A stretch of 64,000 nucleotides of DNA, taken from Nocardioides seonyuensis (GTDB lineage: Bacteria; Actinomycetota; Actinomycetes; Propionibacteriales; Nocardioidaceae). The position numbers were made by a program, and so were the translations under genes. The stretch lies in NCBI RefSeq assembly GCF_004683965.1, contig NZ_CP038436.1, positions 1,922,001 through 1,986,000 of the forward strand, written 5' to 3'. The notes beneath the pieces were generated by a model, which was not told where the DNA came from, ran no database searches, and was given only the letters and a program-made list of their open reading frames with translations. Positions 34,595-43,353 of the stretch are shown piece after piece (the first letter of the stretch is position 1; each line of letters starts with the position of its first letter).

Positions 34595-35805
34595 CGGGAC
34601 TCCTTGGTCGTGGCGGATCCGGAGACCGTCACCGAGGTGCCGCGCAGCGCAGGACCGACCACGAGGCTGGACCAGGCGGGGTAGTCCTCGGGTGCCATGG
34701 CGGACCCGGTCGAGAGCAGCTCGGAGATCAGTCGGTTCTCGGCGGGCGAGTTGGCGTCGGCGGCGCCGCCGCCGGGGCAGCTGGGGCCGCTGCCAGAGCG
34801 GAAGCGGATCGCGTCCTTGCTGGTGTAGCGGCCGCGGGAGGGTACGACGCTGATCTCGGCGTGCAGCCCGGGCTCGTCGGTGCCCTTGCCGAGGGCGCGG
34901 TCCATCAGCGGGATCTGCTCGACCAGGGCCTGGTTGAGGCAGGGGAACTCGGGCGAGTAGCGCGCCAGCATCTGGAGGAACTCGCGACTCTCGACGCTCA
35001 GCGAGATGATCGTCTGCTGGTTGCTGCCGACCCAGCCTGCGGTCTTGTTGGACGAGGAGGTGACGGTCTGCAGGAGCGTCTGGATCTCGGCGCGCTTCTC
35101 GGTCAGCGTGTTGGCGGTGACCGCGAGGTCGTCGAGGGCCTGCAGGAAGTCCGGGGAGGCGGCGGCGTAGTCACGTGAGACCTGGCCGAGCAGCTCGAAG
35201 TCGTCGGCGATCGTGTCGACGCGCGGGTTGAGCCGGTTGAGGTAGCGCTGCCAGCTCGTCATCGTCTGGCCGATGGCCTCGCCCTGTCCCTCGAGGGCGT
35301 CGGCGAGCTCGGTGAGGGTGGCCGACAGCTTCGCCGGCTGCACCGCCCTCAGCACGGGGAGCAGGGAGTCGAGCAGCTCCTCCATCTCCAGGGCCTCGCT
35401 CGAGGTGTCCTGCAGGATCGTGTCGCCGTCGTTGATCGGCGCGCCGGTGCCCGAGGTCGAGGCGAGGCTGACGAAGCGCTCGCCGAAGAGCGTCTTGGGC
35501 AGCAGCCGGGCGGTGGAGTCCTGGGGGATCCAGTCGGCCTTGTCCGCCTCGATCTGGAGGGTGACGCGCGCCTCGCTGCCGACGTTCTGGACGTCGATGA
35601 CCGTGCCGACCGGCACGCCGCGCACCTTGACGTCGGAGCCGTCACGCAGCGCGTTTCCGACGTCGCCGGCCTCGAGGGTGACCTCGATGTTGTCGGCGAA
35701 GACCTTGTTGTAGGCGGCCATGCTGGCCACCACGACGAGGGCGGCGAGGCCGATGTAGACCAGGCCGAAGAATGCGTCGCCGACCTTGCTGGGGGTGCGG
35801 CTCAT
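34591..35805 (-). CDS. mceA: MCE-family protein, MceA position
   Basis: 404 residues from ATG 35805 (ATGA overlap with the permease stop). Anchor helix FFGLVYIGLAALVVVASMAA, MCE domain with LRDGSDVKVRGVPVGTVIDV (~residues 48-67) and LLPKTLFGERFVSLA, then a long helical region and a C-terminus with FRSGSGPSCPGGGA. First MCE gene after the permeases, the usual place of MceA. Confidence 0.9.
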   Translation of the reverse strand: MSRTPSKVGDAFFGLVYIGLAALVVVASMAAYNKVFADNIEVTLEAGDVGNALRDGSDVKVRGVPVGTVIDVQNVGSEARVTLQIEADKADWIPQDSTARLLPKTLFGERFVSLASTSGTGAPINDGDTILQDTSSEALEMEELLDSLLPVLRAVQPAKLSATLTELADALEGQGEAIGQTMTSWQRYLNRLNPRVDTIADDFELLGQVSRDYAAASPDFLQALDDLAVTANTLTEKRAEIQTLLQTVTSSSNKTAGWVGSNQQTIISLSVESREFLQMLARYSPEFPCLNQALVEQIPLMDRALGKGTDEPGLHAEISVVPSRGRYTSKDAIRFRSGSGPSCPGGGAADANSPAENRLISELLSTGSAMAPEDYPAWSSLVVGPALRGTSVTVSGSATTKESR

Positions 35806-36638
35806 CCGGCGATCCTCACTGTCGTGGTCGTGCCCCACAGCGCGAGCGACAGGACGAAGTCGAGGAGTGCGACGACGACGATGCTGCGGCGCACGGCATT
35901 GCCGACCGCGCGGCCCACGCCTGCCGGGCCGCCACTGGCGGTGTAGCCGTAGTAGCAGTGGATCAGGATCACCAGGACCGCGAAGATCAGGACCTTCACG
36001 AAGGAGAGCACGATGTCGACCGGGGGCAGGAACAGCTTGAAGTAGTGGTCGTAGGTGCCGGCGGACTGTCCGAAGAAGTAGACCGTGATGAGGCGGGACC
36101 CCATGTAGGAGGTCAGCAGGCCGATGACGTAGAGCGGGATGATCGCGATGAAGCCCGCGATGATCCGGCAGGTGACGAGGTAGGGGACGCTGCGCACGGC
36201 CATGACCTCGAGGGCGTCGATCTCCTCGGAGATGCGCATGGCGCCGAGCTGGGCGGTGAAGCCCGAGCCGACGGTGGCCGAGAGTGCGAGAGCGGCGACG
36301 AGAGGTGCGATCTCACGGGTGTTGAAGTAGGCGGAGATGAAGCCGTTGAGCGTGGAGGTGCCGATCTGGTTGAGCGCGGCGTACCCCTGCATGCCCACGA
36401 CCGTGCCGGTGAAGAGGCTCATGCCCAGCATCACCCCGATGGTGCCGCCGATGACGGCCAGCGCGCCGGAGCCGAAGGTGACCTCGGCCAGCGTGCGGAT
36501 GACGTCCTTGGGGTAGCGGACGATCGCGGCCGGGATCCAGGCCAGTGCCCGGGCGTGGAACTTCAGCTCGGCGCCGAGCGTGACGAGCATGTCGACGGGC
36601 TTGCCGAGCATCGCGCGGGTGTCAGTGGAGAGGCTCAT
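35802..36638 (-). CDS. MlaE/YrbE-family permease, second permease (YrbEB) of the Mce system
   Basis: 278 residues from ATG 36638 (TGATG overlap with the fusion protein). Several membrane helices (FGSGALAVIGGTIGVMLGMS, GFIAIIPLYVIGLLTSYMGS, IVLSFVKVLIFAVLVILIHC) and the MlaE coupling motif SEEIDALEVMAVRSVPYLV, which contacts the ATPase. It pairs with the permease half of the upstream fusion to form the inner-membrane channel. Confidence 0.9.
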   Translation of the reverse strand: MSLSTDTRAMLGKPVDMLVTLGAELKFHARALAWIPAAIVRYPKDVIRTLAEVTFGSGALAVIGGTIGVMLGMSLFTGTVVGMQGYAALNQIGTSTLNGFISAYFNTREIAPLVAALALSATVGSGFTAQLGAMRISEEIDALEVMAVRSVPYLVTCRIIAGFIAIIPLYVIGLLTSYMGSRLITVYFFGQSAGTYDHYFKLFLPPVDIVLSFVKVLIFAVLVILIHCYYGYTASGGPAGVGRAVGNAVRRSIVVVALLDFVLSLALWGTTTTVRIAG

Positions 36639-38380
36639 CAGGCACCCTTCGCCGGGATGACTTGGAGGTAGAGGGTGGTGATCACGAAGTTCATGAAGAA
36701 CAGCAGCAGGAACGTGATGACCACGGACTGGTTGACCGCGTCGCCCACGCCCTTGGGGCCGGCGCTGGGGTTGAGGCCGCGGTAGGCGGCGACGACTCCG
36801 GCGATGAAGCCGAAGATCACTGCCTTGATCTCGCCGACGATCAGGTCCTCGATCTGGGCGAGCGCGGTGAAGGAGGCGAGGTAGGCGCCCGGGGTGCCGT
36901 CCTGGACGAGCACGTTGAACACGTAGCCGCCGATCACGCCGACGACCGAGACCATGCCGTTGAGGAGGACAGCGACCAGCATCGTGGCGAGCACCCGCGG
37001 CACGACCAGGCGCTGGACCGGGGAGACGCCGAGCACCTTCATGGCGTCGATCTCCTCGCGGATCGTGCGGGCGCCCAGGTCGGCACAGATGGCCGCGCCA
37101 CCGGCACCGGCGATGGCCAGCGCGGTCACGATGGGACTCGCCTGCTGGATGACCGCCAGCACGCTGGCGGCCCCGGTGAACGACTGGGCGCCGATCTGCA
37201 CCGTGAGGGTGCCGAGCTGGAGCGCGATGACGGCGCCGAAGGGCACCGCGACGAGCGCGGCCGGCAGGATCGAGACGCTGGCGATGAACCAGAACTGCTC
37301 CAGTGTCTCGCGCCACTGGAACGGGCGCCGGAAGATGTTGACGATGACGTCGAGCGCCAGGGCGAAGAGGCTGCCGACCTGGCGCAGGCCGCGCATCGGC
37401 GCGGAGTAGGCCGCCGGTCGCGTGACCGGGCGACGCTCGAGCTCCTTGTCGGGCTGGCGGATCACCAGCTCCTCGATGTCGGGAGTGGTGCGCAGGCGCT
37501 CCGCGTGGCGTACGGCGCCGGCTCGCTCGCCCATGCCCTCGCTGGGCTGGATCTGCGGCGGCACGTCACCGAGCTTGAGGTGGTCCATCGCGCCGAGCAG
37601 GTGGTGCGGGGTGGCGTCCTTCTCCTCGGACATGCCGATCGGCCCGACGGGGGAGCCGTGGATGAACTGGGTGACGGCCGGCTCGTCGGTGGTCAGCATC
37701 GCCTCGCGCGGGCCGAACATCACCAGCTCGCGGCGGAAGAGCATCCCGAGGTTGTCGGGCAGCGTGCGCGCGAGGTTGGTGTCGTGGGTGACCACCAGGA
37801 TCGTCGCGTCGGTCTCGGTGTTGACGTCGACCAAGAGCTGCGCGATGTAGGCGGTGCGGACCGGGTCCAGACCGGAGTCGGGCTCGTCGCAGAGGATGAT
37901 GTCGGGGTCGAGCACGAGCGAGCGCGCCAGGCCGACGCGCTTGCGCATGCCGCCGGAGACCTCGCCGGGCAGCTTGGTCTCGGTGCCGGTGAGGCCGACG
38001 AGCTCGAGCTTCTCGCCGACCTTGCGCTTGATCTCGGAGGCGGAGAGGTCGGTGTGCTCGTGGAGCGGGAACGCGACGTTGTCGTAGATGCTCATCGAGC
38101 CGAACAGCGCGCCGTCCTGGAACAGCACCCCGAAGCGCTTGCGCAGCTCCTGGGTCTCGCGGTCGGTGGCCGAGACGATGTCGACACCGTCGATCTTGAC
38201 GCTGCCCTCCTCGGGGTTCAGCAGGCCCATCACCGTCTTGAGGAAGACGGACTTGCCCGTGCCCGAGGGGCCGAGCAGTGCGGTGATCTCGCCGGGCGGC
38301 AGCGTCAGGGTGACGTCGCGCCAGATGTTCTGGGAGCCGAAGCTCTTGGTGAGGCCTTCGACCTCGACGGTGGCTCCCAT
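36638..38380 (-). CDS. Fused Mce transporter protein: MlaF/MceG-like ATPase plus MlaE/YrbEA permease
   Basis: One uninterrupted 580-residue frame from ATG 38380. Residues ~1-260 are an ABC ATPase: Walker A LLGPSGTGKSV, Q-loop VLFQDGALF, signature SGGMRKR, Walker B IILCDEPDSGLDP, H-loop VVTHD. Residues ~260-325 are a polar linker. Residues ~330-580 are an MlaE permease (FWFIASVSILPAALVAVPFG, EEIDAMKVLGVSPVQRLVVP, VITFLLLFFMNFVITTLYL). In most actinobacteria these are two genes, and mycobacterial MceG is unlinked. No stop or Shine-Dalgarno is seen at the junction; ATG ~37396 is the only candidate for a separate permease start. It drives lipid import with MceA-F. Confidence 0.85.
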   Translation of the reverse strand: MGATVEVEGLTKSFGSQNIWRDVTLTLPPGEITALLGPSGTGKSVFLKTVMGLLNPEEGSVKIDGVDIVSATDRETQELRKRFGVLFQDGALFGSMSIYDNVAFPLHEHTDLSASEIKRKVGEKLELVGLTGTETKLPGEVSGGMRKRVGLARSLVLDPDIILCDEPDSGLDPVRTAYIAQLLVDVNTETDATILVVTHDTNLARTLPDNLGMLFRRELVMFGPREAMLTTDEPAVTQFIHGSPVGPIGMSEEKDATPHHLLGAMDHLKLGDVPPQIQPSEGMGERAGAVRHAERLRTTPDIEELVIRQPDKELERRPVTRPAAYSAPMRGLRQVGSLFALALDVIVNIFRRPFQWRETLEQFWFIASVSILPAALVAVPFGAVIALQLGTLTVQIGAQSFTGAASVLAVIQQASPIVTALAIAGAGGAAICADLGARTIREEIDAMKVLGVSPVQRLVVPRVLATMLVAVLLNGMVSVVGVIGGYVFNVLVQDGTPGAYLASFTALAQIEDLIVGEIKAVIFGFIAGVVAAYRGLNPSAGPKGVGDAVNQSVVITFLLLFFMNFVITTLYLQVIPAKGA

Positions 38381-38382
38381 GC

Positions 38383-39219
38383 TCAACCCTTCGGGATGGG
38401 GAACGGGGCGGGGGTGGTCTTGGGCAGTGGATCGACGAGGGCGATGTCGCTCTGCTCCACCTCCAGCGTGTTGCCGGTGCCGGAGACCATGGAGGTGATC
38501 AGCGGGCTCAGGTCCTCGCCGTTGACACCGCAGCCGGTGAAGACCGGCACGTCGACGGAACCGGCGAGTCGGCCACCGATGTTGGGGATGTAGCCCGGCT
38601 GGCCGTGGAGCGTCACGCGTGCAGGCGTGGACGTTCGACACTTGGGTCCGACGGCCATCTTCTGACCGTCCAGCGACAGGCTGGTGATCCGGAGGTCGGC
38701 GTCGCCGGTGAGCAGGTGCACGCCCTCCTCGATCGCAGGCCCCTTCAGCTGCCAAGCGACAGGGATGTTCTCCGTGGCGGCCCCGTCCGGATCTGGGGTA
38801 GAGAGGTCGTCGTCCGGCGCATCCACTCGGTATTGGGCGATGCTGATGGTGACTTCGGACGGGATCATCCCGAAGGCGAGCGTCCGCACCGTGATCGGCG
38901 GGAAGTAGCCGTAGGGGTGGGGCGCGCCCTTGGGGGACACGGCGAACACCGAGGCGATGGCGTCGATGCCCTCGTAGGAGACGTCTGCCATCAGCGTGGT
39001 GAGCGGGACGCGGTAGAACTGCTTCGCGGGTGCGGCCGAGCCGAGGCCCGTGCTCAACGTGGGTCCGCGGGAGCGCCCGTCCTCCTTGGTGGGGATGCCG
39101 TCGTCGCTGACGGCGCCGGGTGCAGCGACCAGGATCAGCGCCGAGACGACACCCAACGCGCGCGCCGTGCGCCACGCACGGGCACGGCCGACCGCCGCCC
39201 TGCTGAAAACGTGCTCCAC
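38383..39219 (-). CDS. Secreted protein heading the Mce operon, unknown function
   Basis: 278 residues from GTG 39219 with AGGAGAGG upstream. A basic N-terminus and TARALGVVSALILVAAPGAV form a signal peptide. The mature part has no known domain: FYRVPLTTLMADVSYEGIDA, PYGYFPPITVRTLAFGMIPS, and single Cys in VGPKCRTST and VFTGCGVNG, likely disulfide-bonded. It ends 2 bp before the ATPase-permease gene and is surely co-transcribed. It may be a periplasmic lipid-binding or assembly factor; inferred from position only. Confidence 0.75.
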   Translation of the reverse strand: MEHVFSRAAVGRARAWRTARALGVVSALILVAAPGAVSDDGIPTKEDGRSRGPTLSTGLGSAAPAKQFYRVPLTTLMADVSYEGIDAIASVFAVSPKGAPHPYGYFPPITVRTLAFGMIPSEVTISIAQYRVDAPDDDLSTPDPDGAATENIPVAWQLKGPAIEEGVHLLTGDADLRITSLSLDGQKMAVGPKCRTSTPARVTLHGQPGYIPNIGGRLAGSVDVPVFTGCGVNGEDLSPLITSMVSGTGNTLEVEQSDIALVDPLPKTTPAPFPIPKG

Positions 39220-39431
39220 CCGAACCCTCTCCTCGCAGCGCGCCTGACGACGCGCTGGCCTCCCTGACCCCTCCCGGGGTTGCTGCTCCCAGTCCAGCGC
39301 TCGCCGACCCCCTCAGATCGGTTGAGCGCCTGCCGTTGCTGACGGAGAACACTTCGACGGCCGGTCTGTGGTCATCGCCGTTGATGACCAGGTCCGGTCG
39401 TCCAAGAACTACCCGTCGTGCGACACGGGTC
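39220..39431. promoter_or_regulatory. Mce operon control region
   Basis: 212 bp without a gene. It holds the 8-bp inverted repeat at 39369-39390 (separate entry) and the leader of the secreted-protein gene. No clear -35/-10 pair could be chosen. As the only sizeable gap before the Mce operon, it should contain the operon promoter. Confidence 0.5.
39369..39390. promoter_or_regulatory. Candidate Mce operon operator: TGGTCATC-N6-GATGACCA
   Basis: A perfect 8-bp inverted repeat with a 6-bp spacer, ~150 bp upstream of the first Mce-operon gene. Such 22-bp dyads suit dimeric repressors (TetR or GntR classes). No repressor gene is adjacent, so the regulator would act from elsewhere. It is followed neither by a T-tract nor closely by a stop, so it is not a terminator. 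Confidence 0.5.
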
Positions 39432-39464
39432 CGCCGGGGGCCGACGTGCGGCCGGCCCCCGGCG
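39432..39464 (-). terminator. Strong rho-independent-type hairpin after the Lys-rich secreted protein gene
   Basis: A perfect 12-bp stem (39432-39443 with 39453-39464, CGCCGGGGGCCG paired with CGGCCCCCGGCG) and a 9-nt loop begin 14 bp after the stop of the 39478-40794 gene. No U-tract, as is common for actinobacterial terminators. It insulates the Mce promoter region. Confidence 0.75.
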
Positions 39465-39477
39465 AATCAACGTGGTG

Positions 39478-40794
39478 TCAGCCCTTGACCTTGACCTTGA
39501 CGGTCTTCTTGGCCTTCTCGGTGGTGGCGTTGCCGCCGTAGGTCACCTTGAGCTTGATCTTGCCCTTCTTGACGTACTTCTTCTTGATCTTCTTGAGCTT
39601 GATCGTCGCCTTGCCGGCGTCGTCGGTCTTGCCCTTGCCCAGGGTCTTGCTTCCGACCTTGACCACGATCTTGCCGGCCAGCGAGGTGCTGGCGGACTTG
39701 ATCGCGATCTTCAGCTTGGCAGCCTTGTTGACCTTGAAGGCCTTGGGCTTCGGCTTGGCGTTGATCTTGGCGTCCGCGATCGGCGCCGGCACGACCGGCG
39801 GGAGGGTTGCCGCGGTGCGGACGACCGACACGTTGGCCTTGGAGCCGAGGTGCGTCGCGTCACCGGAGTACTCCGCCTGGAGTGCGTAGGTGCCGACCTT
39901 GGGGAAGGTCGTCGCCGGGATCGAGATGGACGCTGCGCCGGCGGCCACGGTGGCCTTGCCGATCTCGGTGCCCTGGTAGGACAGCGCGACGGTGCCGGTG
40001 CCGGTGGCCGGGGTGACCGCGAAGTTCACGGTCGCCGGCTTGTCCACGGGGCTGGGCGCCGCGGTGGCGGCCAGCGTGGTCGTCTTGGACGCGTCAGTGC
40101 CCTCCACCTGGATCGTGCCCAGACGCAGCTCATCGACGTTGATCACGGTGCACTCGAGGTGCGACGTCCCGACGTGCGGGTCGGTGCCGGTGCTGTTGTG
40201 GAACGCGTCGATCGTGAACGAGCTGGGGCCGTCCACGGTGATGGTGCCGGACGCGCTGTCAGGCACGGTGACGACCGGGGCGGTGCCCGCCACGGGCACG
40301 ACCCACGTGCCGGGAGCCTCGAGGCCGGTCGGGTTGTTGTTGGGGATCACCATCCAGGGAGCCGAGAGGTTCTGGAGGGTGTAGGCGTTGTCGGTGCCGT
40401 TGATCCCGAAGTGGACCTGCGTGTTGCTCGAGCCGCCCTTGACGTGGGTGCCGAACGAGGTCCGGGCCGTGTCGGCGACCGAGCTGAGGTCGATGTCGAT
40501 GAGGACCGGGGTCTCGGGGATGGTCTCGCCCTTGGCGACCGTGTCCGGGATCGTGACCCGGGTCCGAGCGACCACCGGCTGCGTGATGGGCAGGTAGGGG
40601 ACGTCGATGGAGCCGTCACCGTTGGCGTCGGCGTCGGTGATGACGCAGGTGTAGCTGATGTTCTTGTCGATGGCCGCAGCCGAGGCCGGAGCAGCGGTTG
40701 CCACTGCCAGGGCACCCATTCCGAGGCCGACGGCGCCCGCAAGGGTGGCGGAGCCGATAGTGCGAAAACGAGATCTCGTGGTCGAGATTGTCAT
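39478..40794 (-). CDS. Secreted protein with DUF6801-like N-terminus, Ig-like domain and Lys-rich C-terminus
   Basis: 438 residues from ATG 40794 with GGAGGGAG upstream. Signal peptide TIGSATLAGAVGLGMGALAV ends near APASAAA. Residues ~30-210 resemble DUF6801-type domains (SYTCVITDADANG, one Cys pair with LECTVINV). Residues ~220-300 are a bacterial Ig-like repeat (TYALQAEYSGDATHLGS). The last ~100 residues form a second Ig-like domain extremely rich in Lys (KKIKKKYVKKGKIKLKVTYG). The basic tail may bind teichoic or mycolate-type polymers. Transcribed toward, but insulated from, the Mce operon. Confidence 0.8.
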   Translation of the reverse strand: MTISTTRSRFRTIGSATLAGAVGLGMGALAVATAAPASAAAIDKNISYTCVITDADANGDGSIDVPYLPITQPVVARTRVTIPDTVAKGETIPETPVLIDIDLSSVADTARTSFGTHVKGGSSNTQVHFGINGTDNAYTLQNLSAPWMVIPNNNPTGLEAPGTWVVPVAGTAPVVTVPDSASGTITVDGPSSFTIDAFHNSTGTDPHVGTSHLECTVINVDELRLGTIQVEGTDASKTTTLAATAAPSPVDKPATVNFAVTPATGTGTVALSYQGTEIGKATVAAGAASISIPATTFPKVGTYALQAEYSGDATHLGSKANVSVVRTAATLPPVVPAPIADAKINAKPKPKAFKVNKAAKLKIAIKSASTSLAGKIVVKVGSKTLGKGKTDDAGKATIKLKKIKKKYVKKGKIKLKVTYGGNATTEKAKKTVKVKVKG

Positions 40795-40928
40795 GGTTCT
40801 CCCTCCGTAGACCGGAGGACTGTAACCCGGATCTCTTTGCTTGTCGTGGGGTAGGTCACTAATTGGACCCGTGGTTGAACATTCGTCTTTACCCACGCGT
40901 AGAGGCGGGTCGTGATACGGCGTGACCG

Positions 40929-41534
40929 CTAGAGCCAGCCGCGCTCCTGGGCGATCCGCGCAGCCTCGGCGCGGGTGGTGGCTCCGGTCTTGCCGATGGC
41001 CGCGGAGAGGTGGTTGCGCACGGTGCCCTCGGAGAGGTGCACCTGGCGGGCGATGGCCGAGACCGCTGAGCCGTTCAGGGCGAGGGCCAGCAGCTCGCGC
41101 TCCCGAGCGGTCAGCGGCGAGGCGCCGTCCATGAGCGACTCGGCGGCGAGGTCGGGGTCGACGACGCGCAGGCCCTGGTGCACGCGTCGTACGGCGTCGG
41201 CGAGCTGGCGTGCGGGGGTGTCCTTCACGACGAAGCCGGCGGCGCCGGCGTCGAGCGCACGGCGGACGTAGCCGGGACGACCGAAGGTCGTGACGATCAG
41301 CGACCGCACCTGCGGCAGCTCACGACGCAGCTCCTCCGCGGCCTCGAGCCCGGAGGCCCCGGGCATCTCGATGTCGAGCAGGCACACCTCGGCCGCCGAG
41401 TCGCGCGCGGCCGCGACCACCTCGTCGCCGCGGCCGACCTGGGCGACGACCTCGAGGTCGGGCTCGAGGTCGAGCAGGGCAGCCAGGGCGCCGCGGACCA
41501 GTGCCTGGTCGTCGGCGAGCAGCAGCCGGATCAC
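40929..41534 (-). CDS. NarL/LuxR-family response regulator
   Basis: 201 residues from GTG 41534 (GTGA overlap with the kinase). Receiver domain with IRLLLADDQALVRGALAALL, phospho-acceptor Asp in EVCLLDIEMPG (~residue 54), and Lys in GFVVKDTPARQL. C-terminal LuxR helix-turn-helix LTARERELLALALNGSAVSA followed by HLSEGTVRNHLSAAIGKTGA. Last gene of a four-gene operon with an ABC exporter, which is probably its target. Confidence 0.92.
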   Translation of the reverse strand: MIRLLLADDQALVRGALAALLDLEPDLEVVAQVGRGDEVVAAARDSAAEVCLLDIEMPGASGLEAAEELRRELPQVRSLIVTTFGRPGYVRRALDAGAAGFVVKDTPARQLADAVRRVHQGLRVVDPDLAAESLMDGASPLTARERELLALALNGSAVSAIARQVHLSEGTVRNHLSAAIGKTGATTRAEAARIAQERGWL

Positions 41535-42577
41535 AGGACCACCTCGAGCCGGGTGCCCGGGTCGGCCCCCGAGACCACCACTCGCCCGCCCGCCGCCGAG
41601 ACGCGTTCGCGCATGCCGCGCAGGCCGTTGCCCTCGGGACCCGCGAGTCCCCGCCCGTCGTCGCTGACCACCAGCCCGGTCGGGGCCAGGACGATGCCCA
41701 CCCGGTGGGCACCCGAGTGTCGTACGACGTTGGTCACAGACTCGCGCAGCACCCACGCCAGCAGCGCACGATGGCGGGGGTCGGTGTCGGAGACCTCGCC
41801 GTGCACCTCGGTCGCGATGCCGGCGTCGGCCAGCACCTGCGGGGCTGCCGCCAGCTCGGCCTCCAGGTTGGCCGCGCGGAGGCCGCCGACGGTGGACCGG
41901 ACCTCGGCGAGGGCGAGGCGGGCCGTCTCCTGGATCGACTCGAGCTCGGCCTTGGCGCGCGCCGGGTCGACCTCGATCAGGCGGGAGGCGAGCTCGGCCT
42001 TGATGGAGAGCGCGGTGAGCGAGTGGCCGAGCACGTCGTGGACGTCGCGAGCGACCCGCTCCCGCTCGGCGACCAGGGCCAGGCGCTCCTTGGTGACGCC
42101 GAACTCGTACTCCTTCTCGGCGAAGATCCGCAGGAGCACGCCGCCGATCGCGATCGGCCACACCGTCAGGAAGAAGAAGGACGGGAAGCCGCCGACGTCG
42201 AGCAGCGCGACCAGCGGCACCGCCGCCCAGGCCGCGGTGGCCCACTTCCACCACGGCGGGGGCAGCTGGAGCGCCGAGAGCATCACGAGGTAGGGCGTGT
42301 AGGCGACCGCTCCCATCCCGATGACCGGGATCGTCGCCGCACCGGCCAGCACCATGCCCGCGACGGCCAGCCACGCACGGCCCTGCAACGGGCCGTAGCC
42401 CAGGATGTTGAAGACGGCGAAGGCCAGGATGCAGGCGAGCGCGAAGACCCGCGTCGCCGCTGGGCCATCGGCCTCCAGGGCGGTGGTGACGGGGTAGACG
42501 AGGAAGACCAGCCAGATGCTCGCGAACGCCCAGCCCCACTTCTGCCAGGGGTTGACGGGGAGGGGCTCCGGCGTCAC
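41531..42577 (-). CDS. DesK/NarX-type sensor histidine kinase
   Basis: 348 residues from GTG 42577 (GTGA overlap with the permease). Five or six membrane segments in the first ~150 residues (WAFASIWLVFLVYPVTTALE, ALACILAFAVFNILGYGPL, AWLAVAGMVLAGAATIPVIG). The HisKA_3 phospho-acceptor is VARDVHDVLGHSLTALSIKA. A HATPase domain follows with RESVTNVVRHSGAH (N-box) and GLRGMRERVSAAGG. There is no extracellular domain, so it senses within the membrane or via the transporter. Confidence 0.92.
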   Translation of the reverse strand: MTPEPLPVNPWQKWGWAFASIWLVFLVYPVTTALEADGPAATRVFALACILAFAVFNILGYGPLQGRAWLAVAGMVLAGAATIPVIGMGAVAYTPYLVMLSALQLPPPWWKWATAAWAAVPLVALLDVGGFPSFFFLTVWPIAIGGVLLRIFAEKEYEFGVTKERLALVAERERVARDVHDVLGHSLTALSIKAELASRLIEVDPARAKAELESIQETARLALAEVRSTVGGLRAANLEAELAAAPQVLADAGIATEVHGEVSDTDPRHRALLAWVLRESVTNVVRHSGAHRVGIVLAPTGLVVSDDGRGLAGPEGNGLRGMRERVSAAGGRVVVSGADPGTRLEVVL

Positions 42578-43353
42578 ACGCGCTCCCGACCGCGTCGCAC
42601 GCCCAGCACCGCGAGCAGGGCGAAGATCACCGTCCACGCGACCACGTTAGCGAGCAGGAGCCACACCGGGTCGCGGCCGGCGTCCATCGGCAGGTAGCCC
42701 GAGGTCAAGGGATAGCGAGCCAGGCCGGCGTAGCCGTAGAGAGGGGTGAAGCGACCGATGTCGAGGATGAGCCCGCTCATCGGTGAGAACACGTTGCCGA
42801 GGAAGGCCATCACCACGATCAGGCCGGCCGCCACCCCCGAGGCGTTCTGGCTGCGGAAGTTCGTGCCCACGGCCAAGCCGTAGATCGCGAACATCGCCGA
42901 CCCGAGCCAGATGACCACCGCGGAGGCGATCCAGTCGAAGGCGTTCCCGCGCGCACCGGTGGCGGCACCGATCACGAAGATAACAGCAACCGGGACGGCC
43001 GCGACCACCATGGCGATCGCCGTCTTGAGTGCGACGAGCTGGCGGGGCCTGGCCGGGGTGAGGGAGAGCTGGCGGCCCCAGCCCATGACCTGCTCGATGT
43101 ACGCCGACCCCGCGATGCTCGTGGTCGCCGTGACGGCGCCGTACGCCGCCATCGAGACCATGACGTACATGGAGACGTTGGCGCTGCCGACCGGGCCGTC
43201 GGAGCCGAGACCGAACACCAGGAACATGAAGGCCGGCAGGGCGACGACGAAGAACATCCCGAACGTGTCACGCAGCTGCCGCGCGAGGTCGAGCCGCACG
43301 TAGGCGAACAGGAGGGGCCGTGCCGGGCGCAGGCCCGAGTGGGTCGTGCTCAT
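42574..43353 (-). CDS. ABC-2 type exporter permease
   Basis: 259 residues with six membrane helices (FGMFFVVALPAFMFLVFGLG, TAIAMVVAAVPVAVIFVIGA, WIASAVVIWLGSAMFAIYGL, VAAGLIVVMAFLGNVFSPMS, WLLLANVVAWTVIFALLAVL). The pattern is that of ABC-2 permeases that pair with DrrA-like ATPases for drug or lipid export. Overlaps the ATPase start region by 4 bp. Confidence 0.9.
   Translation of the reverse strand: MSTTHSGLRPARPLLFAYVRLDLARQLRDTFGMFFVVALPAFMFLVFGLGSDGPVGSANVSMYVMVSMAAYGAVTATTSIAGSAYIEQVMGWGRQLSLTPARPRQLVALKTAIAMVVAAVPVAVIFVIGAATGARGNAFDWIASAVVIWLGSAMFAIYGLAVGTNFRSQNASGVAAGLIVVMAFLGNVFSPMSGLILDIGRFTPLYGYAGLARYPLTSGYLPMDAGRDPVWLLLANVVAWTVIFALLAVLGVRRGRERV

Noticed and set aside
36662..38593. 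Long plus-strand frame (643 codons) across the Mce ATPase-permease gene
   Set aside because: Entirely antisense to a gene with clear ABC and MlaE motifs; no domain of its own.
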